Counted from the stretch's first letter, positions 1 through 7,303 are shown. The stretch is DNA of 64,000 bases from Flavobacterium degerlachei (GCF_900106645.1 NZ_FNMV01000013.1:62001-126000); one strand, 5' to 3'. The notes: a model not told the origin generated them from the letters alone. Translations and numbers: made by a program.

Positions 1-739
1 GTGTTGTTGGGAAAGAGTGGTGTAAACCTAAAATATCCTCAACAAAATTTCCACCAAATTTTTTCCAGTCAATTTGTGGATAAGCCACATGATGTGCATT
101 GTAGTTTCCTGTTGCTCCACCAAATTTAGCAGCAAAAGGGATATTGAACAACAAACGCATTTGCTCTTCTAATCGTTCTACAAAAACACCAATTTCTTTA
201 CCCAAACGAGTAGGGGAAGCAGGTTGTCCGTGTGTTCTTGCTAACATTGGAATATCCTTCCATTCGACACTTAAATCTTTCAATTTTGAAGTTAAAGTGA
301 TCAAAGAAGGCATGTATACTTTTTCGAAAGCCTCTTTTGTTGAAAGTGGAATCGCAGTATTGTTTATATCTTGTGAAGTCAATCCAAAATGGATGAACTC
401 TTTGTATTGTGATAGCCCTAATTTTTCAAAAGCATCCTTGATGAAGTATTCAACCGCTTTAACATCGTGATTGGTTACTTTCTCAGTTTCTTTGATCCAA
501 AGCGCATCTTCAGTTGAGAAGTTCTTGTAAATGTTACGTAAACTTTCGAATAAATCCGGGTTTACACCTTTAAGTTGTGGCAAAGGAACCTCGCACAAAG
601 CAATGAAATATTCAATTTCAACCAATACGCGGTATTTGATTAACGCTTCTTCAGAGAAAAAAGGAGCCAAAGAAAGAGTCTTGTTTCTATATCTTCCGTC
701 AATTGGAGAAATAGCATTCAATTCGTTTAAAGTAGTCAT
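1..739 (-). CDS. purB: Adenylosuccinate lyase, 5' part (runs off the window)
   Basis: PurB acts twice in purine synthesis: it releases fumarate from SAICAR and from adenylosuccinate. The reverse strand from the ATG at 737-739 opens with MTTLNELNAISPIDGRYR, the usual PurB amino terminus, and continues through FAAKFGGATGNYNAHHVAYP near the window edge, matching the family's GGATGN-NAH segment. About 246 codons are present with no internal stop. The catalytic loop and C-terminus lie beyond position 1, so the gene is cut by the window, not truncated. The downstream operon context cannot be seen. Identification is secure. Confidence 0.95.
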   Translation of the reverse strand, partial: MTTLNELNAISPIDGRYRNKTLSLAPFFSEEALIKYRVLVEIEYFIALCEVPLPQLKGVNPDLFESLRNIYKNFSTEDALWIKETEKVTNHDVKAVEYFIKDAFEKLGLSQYKEFIHFGLTSQDINNTAIPLSTKEAFEKVYMPSLITLTSKLKDLSVEWKDIPMLARTHGQPASPTRLGKEIGVFVERLEEQMRLLFNIPFAAKFGGATGNYNAHHVAYPQIDWKKFGGNFVEDILGLHHSFPTT

Positions 740-764
740 TGTTGTGTTATTTGTTCGAAAGGCA

Positions 765-772
765 CAAATATA
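765..772 (-). promoter_or_regulatory. -7 box of the purB promoter
   Basis: On the minus strand this reads TATATTTG, a match to the Bacteroidota -7 consensus TAnnTTTG, 26 bases before the purB ATG. I do not see a well-spaced -33 TTTG, so the call rests on the -7 box alone. Confidence 0.5.
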
Positions 773-806
773 AACCTTTAGAAGCAATTTCGAAAAGGAT
801 TGTTTT

Positions 807-1502
807 TTAAATAAGCTGAAGAAGCTCCTTTTTTAATAGTTTCATTCCTTCTGAAGCAACTTGAGGAAAAACCTGCAAAGGATTTCGCAGATTCGGAATT
901 TTAATGGGCTTTGGATCAATATAATAAATAGGAGTTTTTGAATTGGTAAAATCAATCAATCCAGCTGCAGGATATACTTGCAGAGAAGTTCCAATAACGG
1001 CAAAATAATCAGCAGTTTCAGTAAGCGAAATCGCTTCGTCTAGTGCTGGTACTTCTTCACCAAACCAAACAATATGTGGGCGCAATTGATTTTTATCAGT
1101 ATCAAAATCGCCAAAATTCAAATCTTCTTTCCAGTCCAAAATGAAATGTGGGTTTACCGTACTTCTGACTTTCAATAGTTCACCATGCAAATGCAATACA
1201 TTAGTACTTCCGGCGCGTTCATGTAAATCATCTACGTTTTGAGTTATGATCTGTACCTCAAAATAAGACTCTAATTCGGCCAGAATCTGATGTCCTAAGT
1301 TTGGGTTTACTTCCTTGAGCTGTTTTCTCCTTTGATTATAGAAATCCATTACCAAAGCAGGGTTTTTATGCCAGCCTTCAGGCGTTGCGACGTCCAATAC
1401 ATTATGTCCTTCCCAAAGTCCGTCGCTGTCTCTGAAAGTTTTGATACCACTTTCGGCACTGATGCCCGCTCCGGTTAAAACCACTAATTTCTTTTTCATC
1501 AT
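807..1502 (-). CDS. cobB: Sirtuin-type NAD-dependent protein deacylase (CobB-like), no zinc cysteines
   Basis: Sir2 enzymes remove acyl groups from protein lysines using NAD+. The 231-residue protein has the NAD-binding GAGISAESG at about 11-19, TQNVDDLH at 87-94 and the catalytic-His segment HLHGEL around 104-109. Y55 and R58 (FYNQRR) correspond to the Tyr/Arg pair that gives class III sirtuins (SIRT5, E. coli CobB) a preference for succinyl and malonyl lysines. The protein contains no cysteine, so the four-Cys zinc site normally found between HGEL and RPHIVWFGE is absent and replaced by a shorter charged stretch. ATG codons at 1502 and 1499 are both possible starts. The gene is monocistronic with its own -7 box upstream. 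Confidence 0.9.
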   Translation of the reverse strand: MMKKKLVVLTGAGISAESGIKTFRDSDGLWEGHNVLDVATPEGWHKNPALVMDFYNQRRKQLKEVNPNLGHQILAELESYFEVQIITQNVDDLHERAGSTNVLHLHGELLKVRSTVNPHFILDWKEDLNFGDFDTDKNQLRPHIVWFGEEVPALDEAISLTETADYFAVIGTSLQVYPAAGLIDFTNSKTPIYYIDPKPIKIPNLRNPLQVFPQVASEGMKLLKKELLQLI

Positions 1503-1528
1503 TATGTTATTGTTTTGTCACTAATACA

Positions 1529-1536
1529 CAAATTTA
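1529..1536 (-). promoter_or_regulatory. -7 box of the sirtuin promoter
   Basis: The minus strand reads TAAATTTG (TAnnTTTG consensus) 26 bases before the sirtuin start. A TTTG at 1552-1555 (minus strand) could be a -33 element, but the 15-base gap is shorter than usual. Confidence 0.45.
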
Positions 1537-1693
1537 CTATAAATCCGTTTTCAAACTGCCGTTAAATGAAGTTGTAAAAATAAAATGGACGCAGATGACG
1601 CGGATTTAAACGGATTGTCGCAGATTTTTAATCCTATATAAAAATAAATCTGTGAATCTGTGGCTATTCTTCTTCAACTAATAAATTTGCGAA

Positions 1694-1726
1694 TTTGCGG
1701 TAGATTTTTCTTTTTTACTATTTTTG
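1694..1726 (+). promoter_or_regulatory. Promoter of trmH
   Basis: TTTG at 1694-1697 and TATTTTTG at 1719-1726 are separated by 21 bases and fit the Bacteroidota -33/-7 pattern. The trmH ATG is 16 bases further on. Confidence 0.5.
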
Positions 1727-1742
1727 CCAAAAAAAGTTCCCA

Positions 1743-2405
1743 ATGATTGATATCGATTATCTTAATTTCCTTGAAAACATCCTAACCGACAACCGCAAAG
1801 AGAAATTCTTGAAAGTATTAGAAAACAGAACCAATCATTTTACTATTGCGGTTGAAGATATTTTCCAGATGCACAATACCAGTGCAGTAATGCGCAGTTG
1901 TGAAGTTTTTGGGATCCAAGAATTGAATGTCATAGAACAGCGTTACGGGAAAAGTATCGATAAGGAAATTGCGATGGGCGCCCAAAAATGGGTTGATATC
2001 AATACCTACGATAGTATTACCGACTGTGTAGATACTTTAAGAAACAAAGGCTATCAAATAATTGCAACCACACCGCATGATACCGATTGCTTGATGGATG
2101 ATTTTGATATTAGTAAACCAAGTGCTTTGTTCTTTGGGACGGAGAGAGACGGATTGTCAGAAGAGATTTTACAACGTGCCGATGGTTTTCTTAAAATCCC
2201 AATGGTGGGATTTACAGAGAGTTTGAATATTTCTGTTTCGGCAGCAATAATCATTCAAAACTTGACGAATCGCCTAAGGAATTCTAATATTGATTGGCAT
2301 TTATCTGAAGAAGAAATTTTAGTAAAACGCTTGGCTTGGGCCAAAAATTCGATAAAAGATATTAAACGAATTGAAGCAAGGTATTTTGAGGAAAATCCAA
2401 GGTAG
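1743..2405 (+). CDS. trmH: TrmH-type tRNA (guanosine-18) 2'-O-methyltransferase
   Basis: SPOUT-superfamily RNA methyltransferase of 220 residues that would place a ribose methyl on G18 of tRNAs using SAM. The three SpoU motifs are visible: an early Asn/Arg motif HNTSAVMRSCEVFG (about 43-56), FFGTERDGLSEE (about 129-140), and the trefoil-knot motif FTESLNISVSAAIII near 159-173. Length and the lack of an N-terminal extension fit TrmH rather than RlmB. A C-terminal helical tail rich in Lys and Arg also fits. The gene is flanked by genes on the opposite strand and is likely transcribed alone. Confidence 0.9.
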   Translation: MIDIDYLNFLENILTDNRKEKFLKVLENRTNHFTIAVEDIFQMHNTSAVMRSCEVFGIQELNVIEQRYGKSIDKEIAMGAQKWVDINTYDSITDCVDTLRNKGYQIIATTPHDTDCLMDDFDISKPSALFFGTERDGLSEEILQRADGFLKIPMVGFTESLNISVSAAIIIQNLTNRLRNSNIDWHLSEEEILVKRLAWAKNSIKDIKRIEARYFEENPR

Positions 2406-2444
2406 TTTAAATTCCTTGTACACTAGTTTTAAGTATTAACAGGG

Positions 2445-2483
2445 TCATTGCGAGGAACGACGCAATCTCATCCAGTATTTCAG
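2445..2483 (+). repeat. Dispersed TCATTGCGAGGA repeat, copy 1
   Basis: A 39-base segment starting TCATTGCGAGGAACGACG matches 2931-2969 at 34 of 39 positions in the same orientation. The two copies flank the DUF2200 gene. The TCATTGCGAGG-ACGA core is a common intergenic repeat in many bacterial genomes. Confidence 0.7.
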
Positions 2484-2518
2484 CTATTAAAAAAAAATCT
2501 AATCGTTTAGGAAGCATT

Positions 2519-2884
2519 CTATGCAACTCGCAAAATCTTTTCCATCTTGCGTCCTTTGGCTAATTCATCTACTAATTTATCTCGAAACCGGACTTGTTGT
2601 GTTAATTTATTTTTGATTTCTTCTATCCTGTAACCACAGATTACACCAGTAATCAAATGCGCATTAGGGTTTAATGTGGCATCATTAAAGAATTTTTCAA
2701 AAGTTACTTTTTCCTCAATGAGTTGCTGCAGCTTTTTGTCATCATAAGCAGTTAACCAACTTATAATTTGATGTAATTCTTCTTTGGTTCTGTTTTTCTT
2801 CTCCACTTTGGTTACATAATGAGGATATACTGAAGCAAATGTCATTTTTGCAATTCGTTCATCGTGATAGCTTGTACTTGTCAT
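2519..2884 (-). CDS. DUF2200 family protein
   Basis: This 121-residue soluble protein starts MTSTSYHDERIAKMTFASVY and contains KKNRTKEELHQIISWLTAYD and LITGVICGYRIEEI. That pattern is typical of the DUF2200 family, whose function is not established. No catalytic motif, signal peptide or membrane segment is visible. The family is often carried by scattered accessory loci. Here the gene sits alone between two direct copies of a dispersed repeat, which suggests it may have arrived as a small insert, although that is inference. Confidence 0.75.
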   Translation of the reverse strand: MTSTSYHDERIAKMTFASVYPHYVTKVEKKNRTKEELHQIISWLTAYDDKKLQQLIEEKVTFEKFFNDATLNPNAHLITGVICGYRIEEIKNKLTQQVRFRDKLVDELAKGRKMEKILRVA

Positions 2885-2930
2885 AAGATGTTTTTATTTA
2901 AATCAAAGTTACAAAAAAGTGGCATAAAGT

Positions 2931-2969
2931 TCATTGCGAGGAAGGACGCAATTCCATCAAATATTTCAG
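2931..2969 (+). repeat. Dispersed TCATTGCGAGGA repeat, copy 2
   Basis: Second copy of the 39-base repeat found at 2445-2483, same orientation, five mismatches. It lies 46 bases upstream of the DUF2200 start, so both copies are outside the gene. Confidence 0.7.
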
Positions 2970-2989
2970 TAAAGTAGGGGAAAGGTGTG

Positions 2990-3073
2990 GGTTTAAGAAA
3001 CCGCGTTAAAAACGCTACTATTTGTATTCTAATTAAAGGAGGTACTCGTCGCAGACGAGCACCAGAGGGGTGC
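2990..3073. repeat. Cluster of four short hairpins
   Basis: Four consecutive small inverted repeats: GGTTT/AAACC (2990-3002), GCGTT/AACGC (3003-3015), CTCGTC/GACGAG (3045-3059) and GCACC/GGTGC (3059-3073), each with a loop of 3 to 5 bases. The GC-rich second pair stands out in AT-rich surroundings. It looks like a degenerate dispersed element rather than a terminator, because no T-run follows. It occupies the gap between the DUF2200 and SMI1 genes. Confidence 0.5.
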
Positions 3074-3115
3074 CGTTTCTACATTCTGATTTTCTTCGTT
3101 TAGGTTTTTTTCAAT

Positions 3116-3544
3116 TTATTCTTCAAACCAAGCTTTTCCGTCTTCTAAACGCTCGAAAAAGTCAGTGAATGAATTTCCAATTTCAATATGGTAAGTTTCG
3201 TCTAAATCAATAAAAGGCGATAATATTATTCTATATTCCATACTTTTCAGAAATTCGATTGCAATAAATTCAGAATTTCCATTTCCACCAATTGCAATTG
3301 TATTTTTTAGGTTTTCAAGGATTTCATATTCACTATTTATTTTTAATATTTCATTAAAATCCCAAAGTCTAATAAATTCATTACCGATAAAACTTTCGTT
3401 CTCTACAAAATTTTCAGCGTAAAATTTGTAATCTTCAGGAAGCGAAAAATTTATTTTACTTTCAACTTCTTTAATAGTTATTTTGGGCTTTTTAGTTCTT
3501 TTTTGGAAGCTATATTTATCAAATATCTTTTCGATTTTAAGCAT
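3116..3544 (-). CDS. SMI1/KNR4 family protein
   Basis: A 142-residue soluble acidic protein with the SMI1/KNR4 (SUKH) fold signature: an early amphipathic segment, then VESKINFSLPEDYKFYAENF (about 27-46), then LWDFNEILKINSEYEI, and a glycine-rich turn before FIAIEFL. Many bacterial members are immunity proteins for polymorphic toxins or for contact-dependent inhibition, but no toxin gene is adjacent here. It lies at the end of a presumed accessory island, after the restriction genes and the attC-like repeat. That suggests an orphan immunity or cassette gene. The family is clear and the role is inference. Confidence 0.75.
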   Translation of the reverse strand: MLKIEKIFDKYSFQKRTKKPKITIKEVESKINFSLPEDYKFYAENFVENESFIGNEFIRLWDFNEILKINSEYEILENLKNTIAIGGNGNSEFIAIEFLKSMEYRIILSPFIDLDETYHIEIGNSFTDFFERLEDGKAWFEE

Positions 3545-3590
3545 AGTTTTGTCTTAAATTTCTGCTTTTTTTTTTACGGGATCCGCCAAC

Positions 3591-3709
3591 GTTATGCCAC
3601 TTAGCGAGGTTGTGGACTTTTGAAAACGAGTACTTTAGGCTGAATGTAAACGTCATTAAAAACGGTAATTCCACTAAGCCCACAATCTCGCTAAATGGCG
3701 GTTATATGC
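3591..3709. repeat. attC-like imperfect inverted repeat
   Basis: Arms at 3596-3615 (GCCACTTAGCGAGGTTGTGG) and 3680-3699 (CCACAATCTCGCTAAATGGC) pair at 18 of 20 positions around a 64-base centre. GTTATGC (3591-3597) and GTTATATGC (3701-3709) border the arms. Size, long imperfect arms and GTTA-type borders resemble integron attC sites, but the borders do not match the classical RYYYAAC and GTTRRRY cores. It lies between the restriction operon and the SMI1 gene, where a cassette junction would be expected. No integrase is in the window. The rest of the 3545-3965 gap holds nothing recognisable. Confidence 0.5.
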
Positions 3710-3965
3710 TGCTTGTTTTTGGTCGAAATCACGATTTAAACCACAAATTTTTTCAAGTTGCTGTTGGTAAAATCCAACTTTCCCATTTCTGTTTTGCGGT
3801 TCGCAATTTTTAACGTCTCACTTCTAATTTCTCTGTTGAAATCTAAAAATAGAAATTAAATTTTTTCGATAAAAATCAACTTTCAAGATGTTTTTTTTTT
3901 AGAATCTAGTTTTTAGGTTTAAAACTGACCAATTATTTATATCCGTTGTTTAGAACAATACTTTT

Positions 3966-5648
3966 TTAAGAAGCCCATTTAAGAATGCTTTTTTCAATAT
4001 TCTCACTCCAAACATTTTCATCTTCCATTTCCTGATTATTTAACCATTGTTTTTCTAGCCAATTTTTTAGTTTATCAGGATTGTTAAATTTATTTTCTAT
4101 TCCAGATTTTATAAATTCAATGAATTGGTCAATTGATAGAGGAATAATTTTAGTTTTTCCTCCATATAGTTTGGTATTAAATCTATTTAGATTAAAATAA
4201 TGGGCTAAGGTTCCTTCGCTTATTTTGGGCGCAACAAATAGACAATACATTTCTTTGTTTAGAATTTCTTTTGCCTTTCCGTAATGTCTCGGTACAGATT
4301 CGCTTTCCATTTTGTATTGAGTATGTCCACCAGACATTGTAACTTCTGTTATAATTCCAAAATCTGAATATTCAGATTCAATGTCAGGTTTTTGTCCAGG
4401 AGCATAATTAAGAGGCATACCATCAATATCCATAATAAAGTTGCCATCAACTCTTTTTGCATAATTAAGCATAACTAAAGCTCTCCAAACATTCCATTCG
4501 AGGAATAGAGGAGCATCGGGAACTTCTTTTTTCTTTATTTGTCTGAATACCTCGAGAATATCCGGAAGCTCTTTATAGTCTTTTAATTCACGTTTCTTTT
4601 CCTCTATGTTTTTAGATTTCACCGAAATTCTCAAACCGTCCAATATATCTTTAAGTTCCTCGATTGAAACAGTTTTGTCAAATTTAGAAAGACCTAAACT
4701 CTCTATTTGCTTTACTAAAAGCTCTTTGTCATCAGATAGAAGTTTAATAGAAGAAGGATTAAATAAATATTTTTTGAATTCAGCAGTGGTTTTGAAAACT
4801 AAAGGTTTTCTATCTATTTGTTTTAGAATATAATTTACCTCTTCGGTTTTTTGAGATGAAATAATTAATCTAAAAGTTCTTTTTTGAAAAGTAACCAATT
4901 CAGTTGCTCTAATATATCTAACAAATGCGTCAGCATAGTCTTTCATATTTGAACTTTTAGTTTTTATAAATTTTTGTAATGAAGTATTTGAACTTTCTCT
5001 TGTTTTCAAATTTTTATCTTGAACTTCTTGTTGAAAAATTTCAAGTATTTCTTTTTCAAAACATTCAGCTACATACATCTTCCGACTACCTTTATATGAT
5101 TTGGAATTCTTTTGAAATTCCTTGATTTTTGATACTATTTTTTCAAAATCATTGTAATTTGTAAGTTGTGAAAAGTATAGAGCAATTTCAGTTTTCGAAA
5201 TACTTCCAAGTTCTTTGATTAATCTTAATAATTCAAGATATGGCTTTACGCTAAAATCAACTGTTTTAGATTGTGTATGATAAGGAGAAGGAAGTTGAAA
5301 TTTTAAGAGTTGCCTAGTAAATGTTTCGTCTAGTCTTTTTTCAGCTAGTAGCAGTTTACCTACTTCTGTAAGTTTCACAGTTGGCTGTAAATCAACAAAA
5401 CCTAATGCTTTTGGAGCTCTAGTTATTCTATCTCTTGCCGCTAAAGCTGGGTTTGAAGGAAAAGTTTCTCCTTCATAATATTCTGAGTCAAACAAAGTTT
5501 GAAAAAAGTCAATCTGTACTTGGTCGTTACCAGACCACTTTTGCCCTTCAAAGTTTTCCGTTAATATCTTAATTTCGGGAATTATTTTTTCAATTGTTCT
5601 TGGAGATGTGAATGCAAATAATGCTTTCGTTTTACTTAAATTTGCCAT
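3966..5648 (-). CDS. AlwI-family type II restriction endonuclease
   Basis: This 560-residue protein begins with a segment around TSPRTIEKIIPEI and has the ARDRITRAPKALGFV block (about 70-84) that I associate with the AlwI restriction endonuclease family (RE_AlwI). AlwI itself recognises GGATC and cuts outside the site. A candidate PD-(D/E)XK-type active site is PDI followed 12 residues later by EVT (about residues 415-435). The gene is 3 bases downstream of a DNA methyltransferase gene on the same strand, so the two form an operon with the methylase first, as expected for a restriction-modification pair. The exact recognition sequence cannot be read from sequence. The region is AT-rich and looks acquired. 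Confidence 0.8.
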   Translation of the reverse strand: MANLSKTKALFAFTSPRTIEKIIPEIKILTENFEGQKWSGNDQVQIDFFQTLFDSEYYEGETFPSNPALAARDRITRAPKALGFVDLQPTVKLTEVGKLLLAEKRLDETFTRQLLKFQLPSPYHTQSKTVDFSVKPYLELLRLIKELGSISKTEIALYFSQLTNYNDFEKIVSKIKEFQKNSKSYKGSRKMYVAECFEKEILEIFQQEVQDKNLKTRESSNTSLQKFIKTKSSNMKDYADAFVRYIRATELVTFQKRTFRLIISSQKTEEVNYILKQIDRKPLVFKTTAEFKKYLFNPSSIKLLSDDKELLVKQIESLGLSKFDKTVSIEELKDILDGLRISVKSKNIEEKKRELKDYKELPDILEVFRQIKKKEVPDAPLFLEWNVWRALVMLNYAKRVDGNFIMDIDGMPLNYAPGQKPDIESEYSDFGIITEVTMSGGHTQYKMESESVPRHYGKAKEILNKEMYCLFVAPKISEGTLAHYFNLNRFNTKLYGGKTKIIPLSIDQFIEFIKSGIENKFNNPDKLKNWLEKQWLNNQEMEDENVWSENIEKSILKWAS

Positions 5649-5651
5649 AAT

Positions 5652-6617
5652 TTATTCCCAGAAAATGTTATCGTCAACTGCCATTGATTTTGTTTGTAAA
5701 TTATCTTTACCTGATTTTAAATATTCAGATATTCTTGAGGTTGAAATTTCAATTGATTTGTCTGAAATGTCACAACCAATATAATTGCAGTTATTTTTAA
5801 TAGCTGCAATTGCTGATGAAGCACTTCCTAAAAATGGGTCACAAACAGTAAAACCATCTTCAGAGCTTGCGTGTAACATAGCTTGAAAAACTTCGACTGG
5901 TTTTTGTGTTGGATATTTTGAACTATGAATCCTTTTAAAACGCCAAACATCAGGGAATTTTCTGTTTTTTATTTTTCGAGTATTTTCATTTGTAGCAAAA
6001 ATTATGTACTCGTGTCTTCGTCTGAAATAATGTCCCATTCCAATATTTACTTTATCCCAAGTAATTAGATTTTTTACATCAAAATGACTACGAACAACAC
6101 TTCCTAAACTTAAAAGCGAATAAGAGTCAAACATAATATATATATGCCCTGTTGACTTTTTTAAAACTCTTTTACATTCAGATAAAAATTCGTTGTAATT
6201 TTCTTCACTATCTTCAAATTCTCCAAACCATTTTCCATTCTCTTTTCCTTTGTCAGCATATTTACCAACTATTCTTCCTTTACCGAGTTTAAGCTTGTCA
6301 TTCATACCAGAATAAGCTGGGTCAGTAGCAATAACATCTACACTATTAGAAGGTAATTTTTTTAAAAACGAAATAGCATCATCTTGATATATTGATACTT
6401 TGTTTTTGTCGGAATTATATTTAAAAGTAGCTTCGGGTTTTTTTAATCTTTTCTCGATTCTATCTTCTGTATTTTCTATAAATGATAAGATTGTTTGAAA
6501 GTATTTTTTTGAAATCTCCTCTTCATTGACAACAGGAATGTTTTGCTCAATAATATATTCTTTTAGTAGGCTTTCTTTTATCCCGTATTTTGCTACTATT
6601 TCAGATGTTTTGTACAT
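5652..6617 (-). CDS. Site-specific DNA methyltransferase (beta class) of the AlwI-like system
   Basis: A 321-residue amino-methyltransferase that would protect host DNA from the adjacent endonuclease. Motif IV is TDPAYSGMND (about residue 98-107) and the SAM-binding motif I is DPFLGSASSAIAA (about 260-272). The order IV before I marks the beta class. Motif IV is usually DPPY or SPPY, so DPAY is a slight variant. The first 50 residues (SEIVAKYGIKESLLKEYI) look like a small helix-turn-helix, which could allow autoregulation. If the site is GGATC, the palindromic GATC core means one adenine methylase could protect both strands, which would explain the single methylase gene. Confidence 0.85.
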   Translation of the reverse strand: MYKTSEIVAKYGIKESLLKEYIIEQNIPVVNEEEISKKYFQTILSFIENTEDRIEKRLKKPEATFKYNSDKNKVSIYQDDAISFLKKLPSNSVDVIATDPAYSGMNDKLKLGKGRIVGKYADKGKENGKWFGEFEDSEENYNEFLSECKRVLKKSTGHIYIMFDSYSLLSLGSVVRSHFDVKNLITWDKVNIGMGHYFRRRHEYIIFATNENTRKIKNRKFPDVWRFKRIHSSKYPTQKPVEVFQAMLHASSEDGFTVCDPFLGSASSAIAAIKNNCNYIGCDISDKSIEISTSRISEYLKSGKDNLQTKSMAVDDNIFWE

Positions 6618-6903
6618 TCAGTCTTATTTTTTTTCAAATCTACGAAATTTGATTGATTTTTAGATGTTCGTCTATGTTGTGCTCAACATTTCTACTGTAG
6701 TTTGCATTATAAAACAACTAATTTTCCAAGAGGAAACAGGAGAACTAAAGCGTTTCATTTTTCTGTTATAAATCTATAAACAAAAATCAACTTTCGGTGT
6801 TCCATAATTATTTACGTAAAATTAAACTTTAAATATTCTAATTAATTACAACAGCGTCATTTCGGTACAAGTTGCATATAACTAGTATATAGGACTGATA
6901 AAA

Positions 6904-6941
6904 TCAGACCTATCACCCCAATTTAGGGTAGATAGGTCTGA
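6904..6941. repeat. Strong hairpin (11-bp perfect arms)
   Basis: Arms TCAGACCTATC (6904-6914) and GATAGGTCTGA (6931-6941) are perfectly complementary, with a further CCC/GGG pairing inside. There is no T-run on either side, so it is not an ordinary terminator. It lies upstream of the methyltransferase gene in a gene-free stretch (6618-7303). That stretch also contains a GCATATAAC motif at 6874-6882 and the RNA-like element that follows. Confidence 0.5.
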
Positions 6942-7095
6942 CTAGAGTCACACAGTATCGATTATCAAATATATAACTTAATTACCGTAAATACTGACTA
7001 ATGTCATTTGGTGATTAAGTTGTTGTCAAAGATGAATCCTTTTTATTTTGAATCCTTACGGGAAACCTCATTAGTGTTATTTATTACATAAAACA

Positions 7096-7242
7096 CCTAG
7101 CCCTGACAGCAGTGGAAAGCCTATGCAGGCGTGAAACCGCTTTTTTCTAGTGGAGGCTGAGCGACCAAAGGAAGCTCCTGCCAGCGCTTAGAAAAAGGGT
7201 TTGAAGCCAAATAGCTTGTAGCGAATGGCGGGAATAGCTCAA
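7096..7242 (+). ncRNA. Repeated Flavobacterium structured RNA-like element (Flavo-1-type?), copy A
   Basis: It starts CTAGCCCTGACAGCAGTGG and ends GTAGCGAATGGCGGGAATAGCTC, with internal hairpins including a CTTTTTTCTA/TAGAAAAAG stem. The same head (TAGCCCTGATGGAAGCGG) and tail (ATAGCGGACAGCAGGAAATAGCTCC) enclose a different internal hairpin at 41352-41454, and a diverged copy lies on the minus strand at 25931-26003. Conserved ends with a variable middle suggest a structured RNA or repeat family. From memory I believe it corresponds to the Flavo-1 RNA motif, which I could not verify. Here it lies just past the end of secA, antisense to it. Confidence 0.55.
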
Positions 7243-7303
7243 AAAAAATCCCCAACTACTTTCGTAATTGAGGAATTTAATTTTATTAAGAAATGTGACT
7301 TTA

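Noticed and set aside
1560-1690. GCAGATGACGCGGATTTAAACGG-type stretch as possible RNA gene
   Set aside because: It resembles the low-complexity intergenic repeats of this lineage and shows no stable fold or tRNA features.
3560-3720. A full classical integron attC site
   Set aside because: The borders do not match RYYYAAC and GTTRRRY and no integrase is present, so only an attC-like label is used.
3610-3813. A 67-codon open frame on the plus strand
   Set aside because: It runs through the attC-like inverted repeat, has no family resemblance and a biased composition, so it is likely a chance frame.
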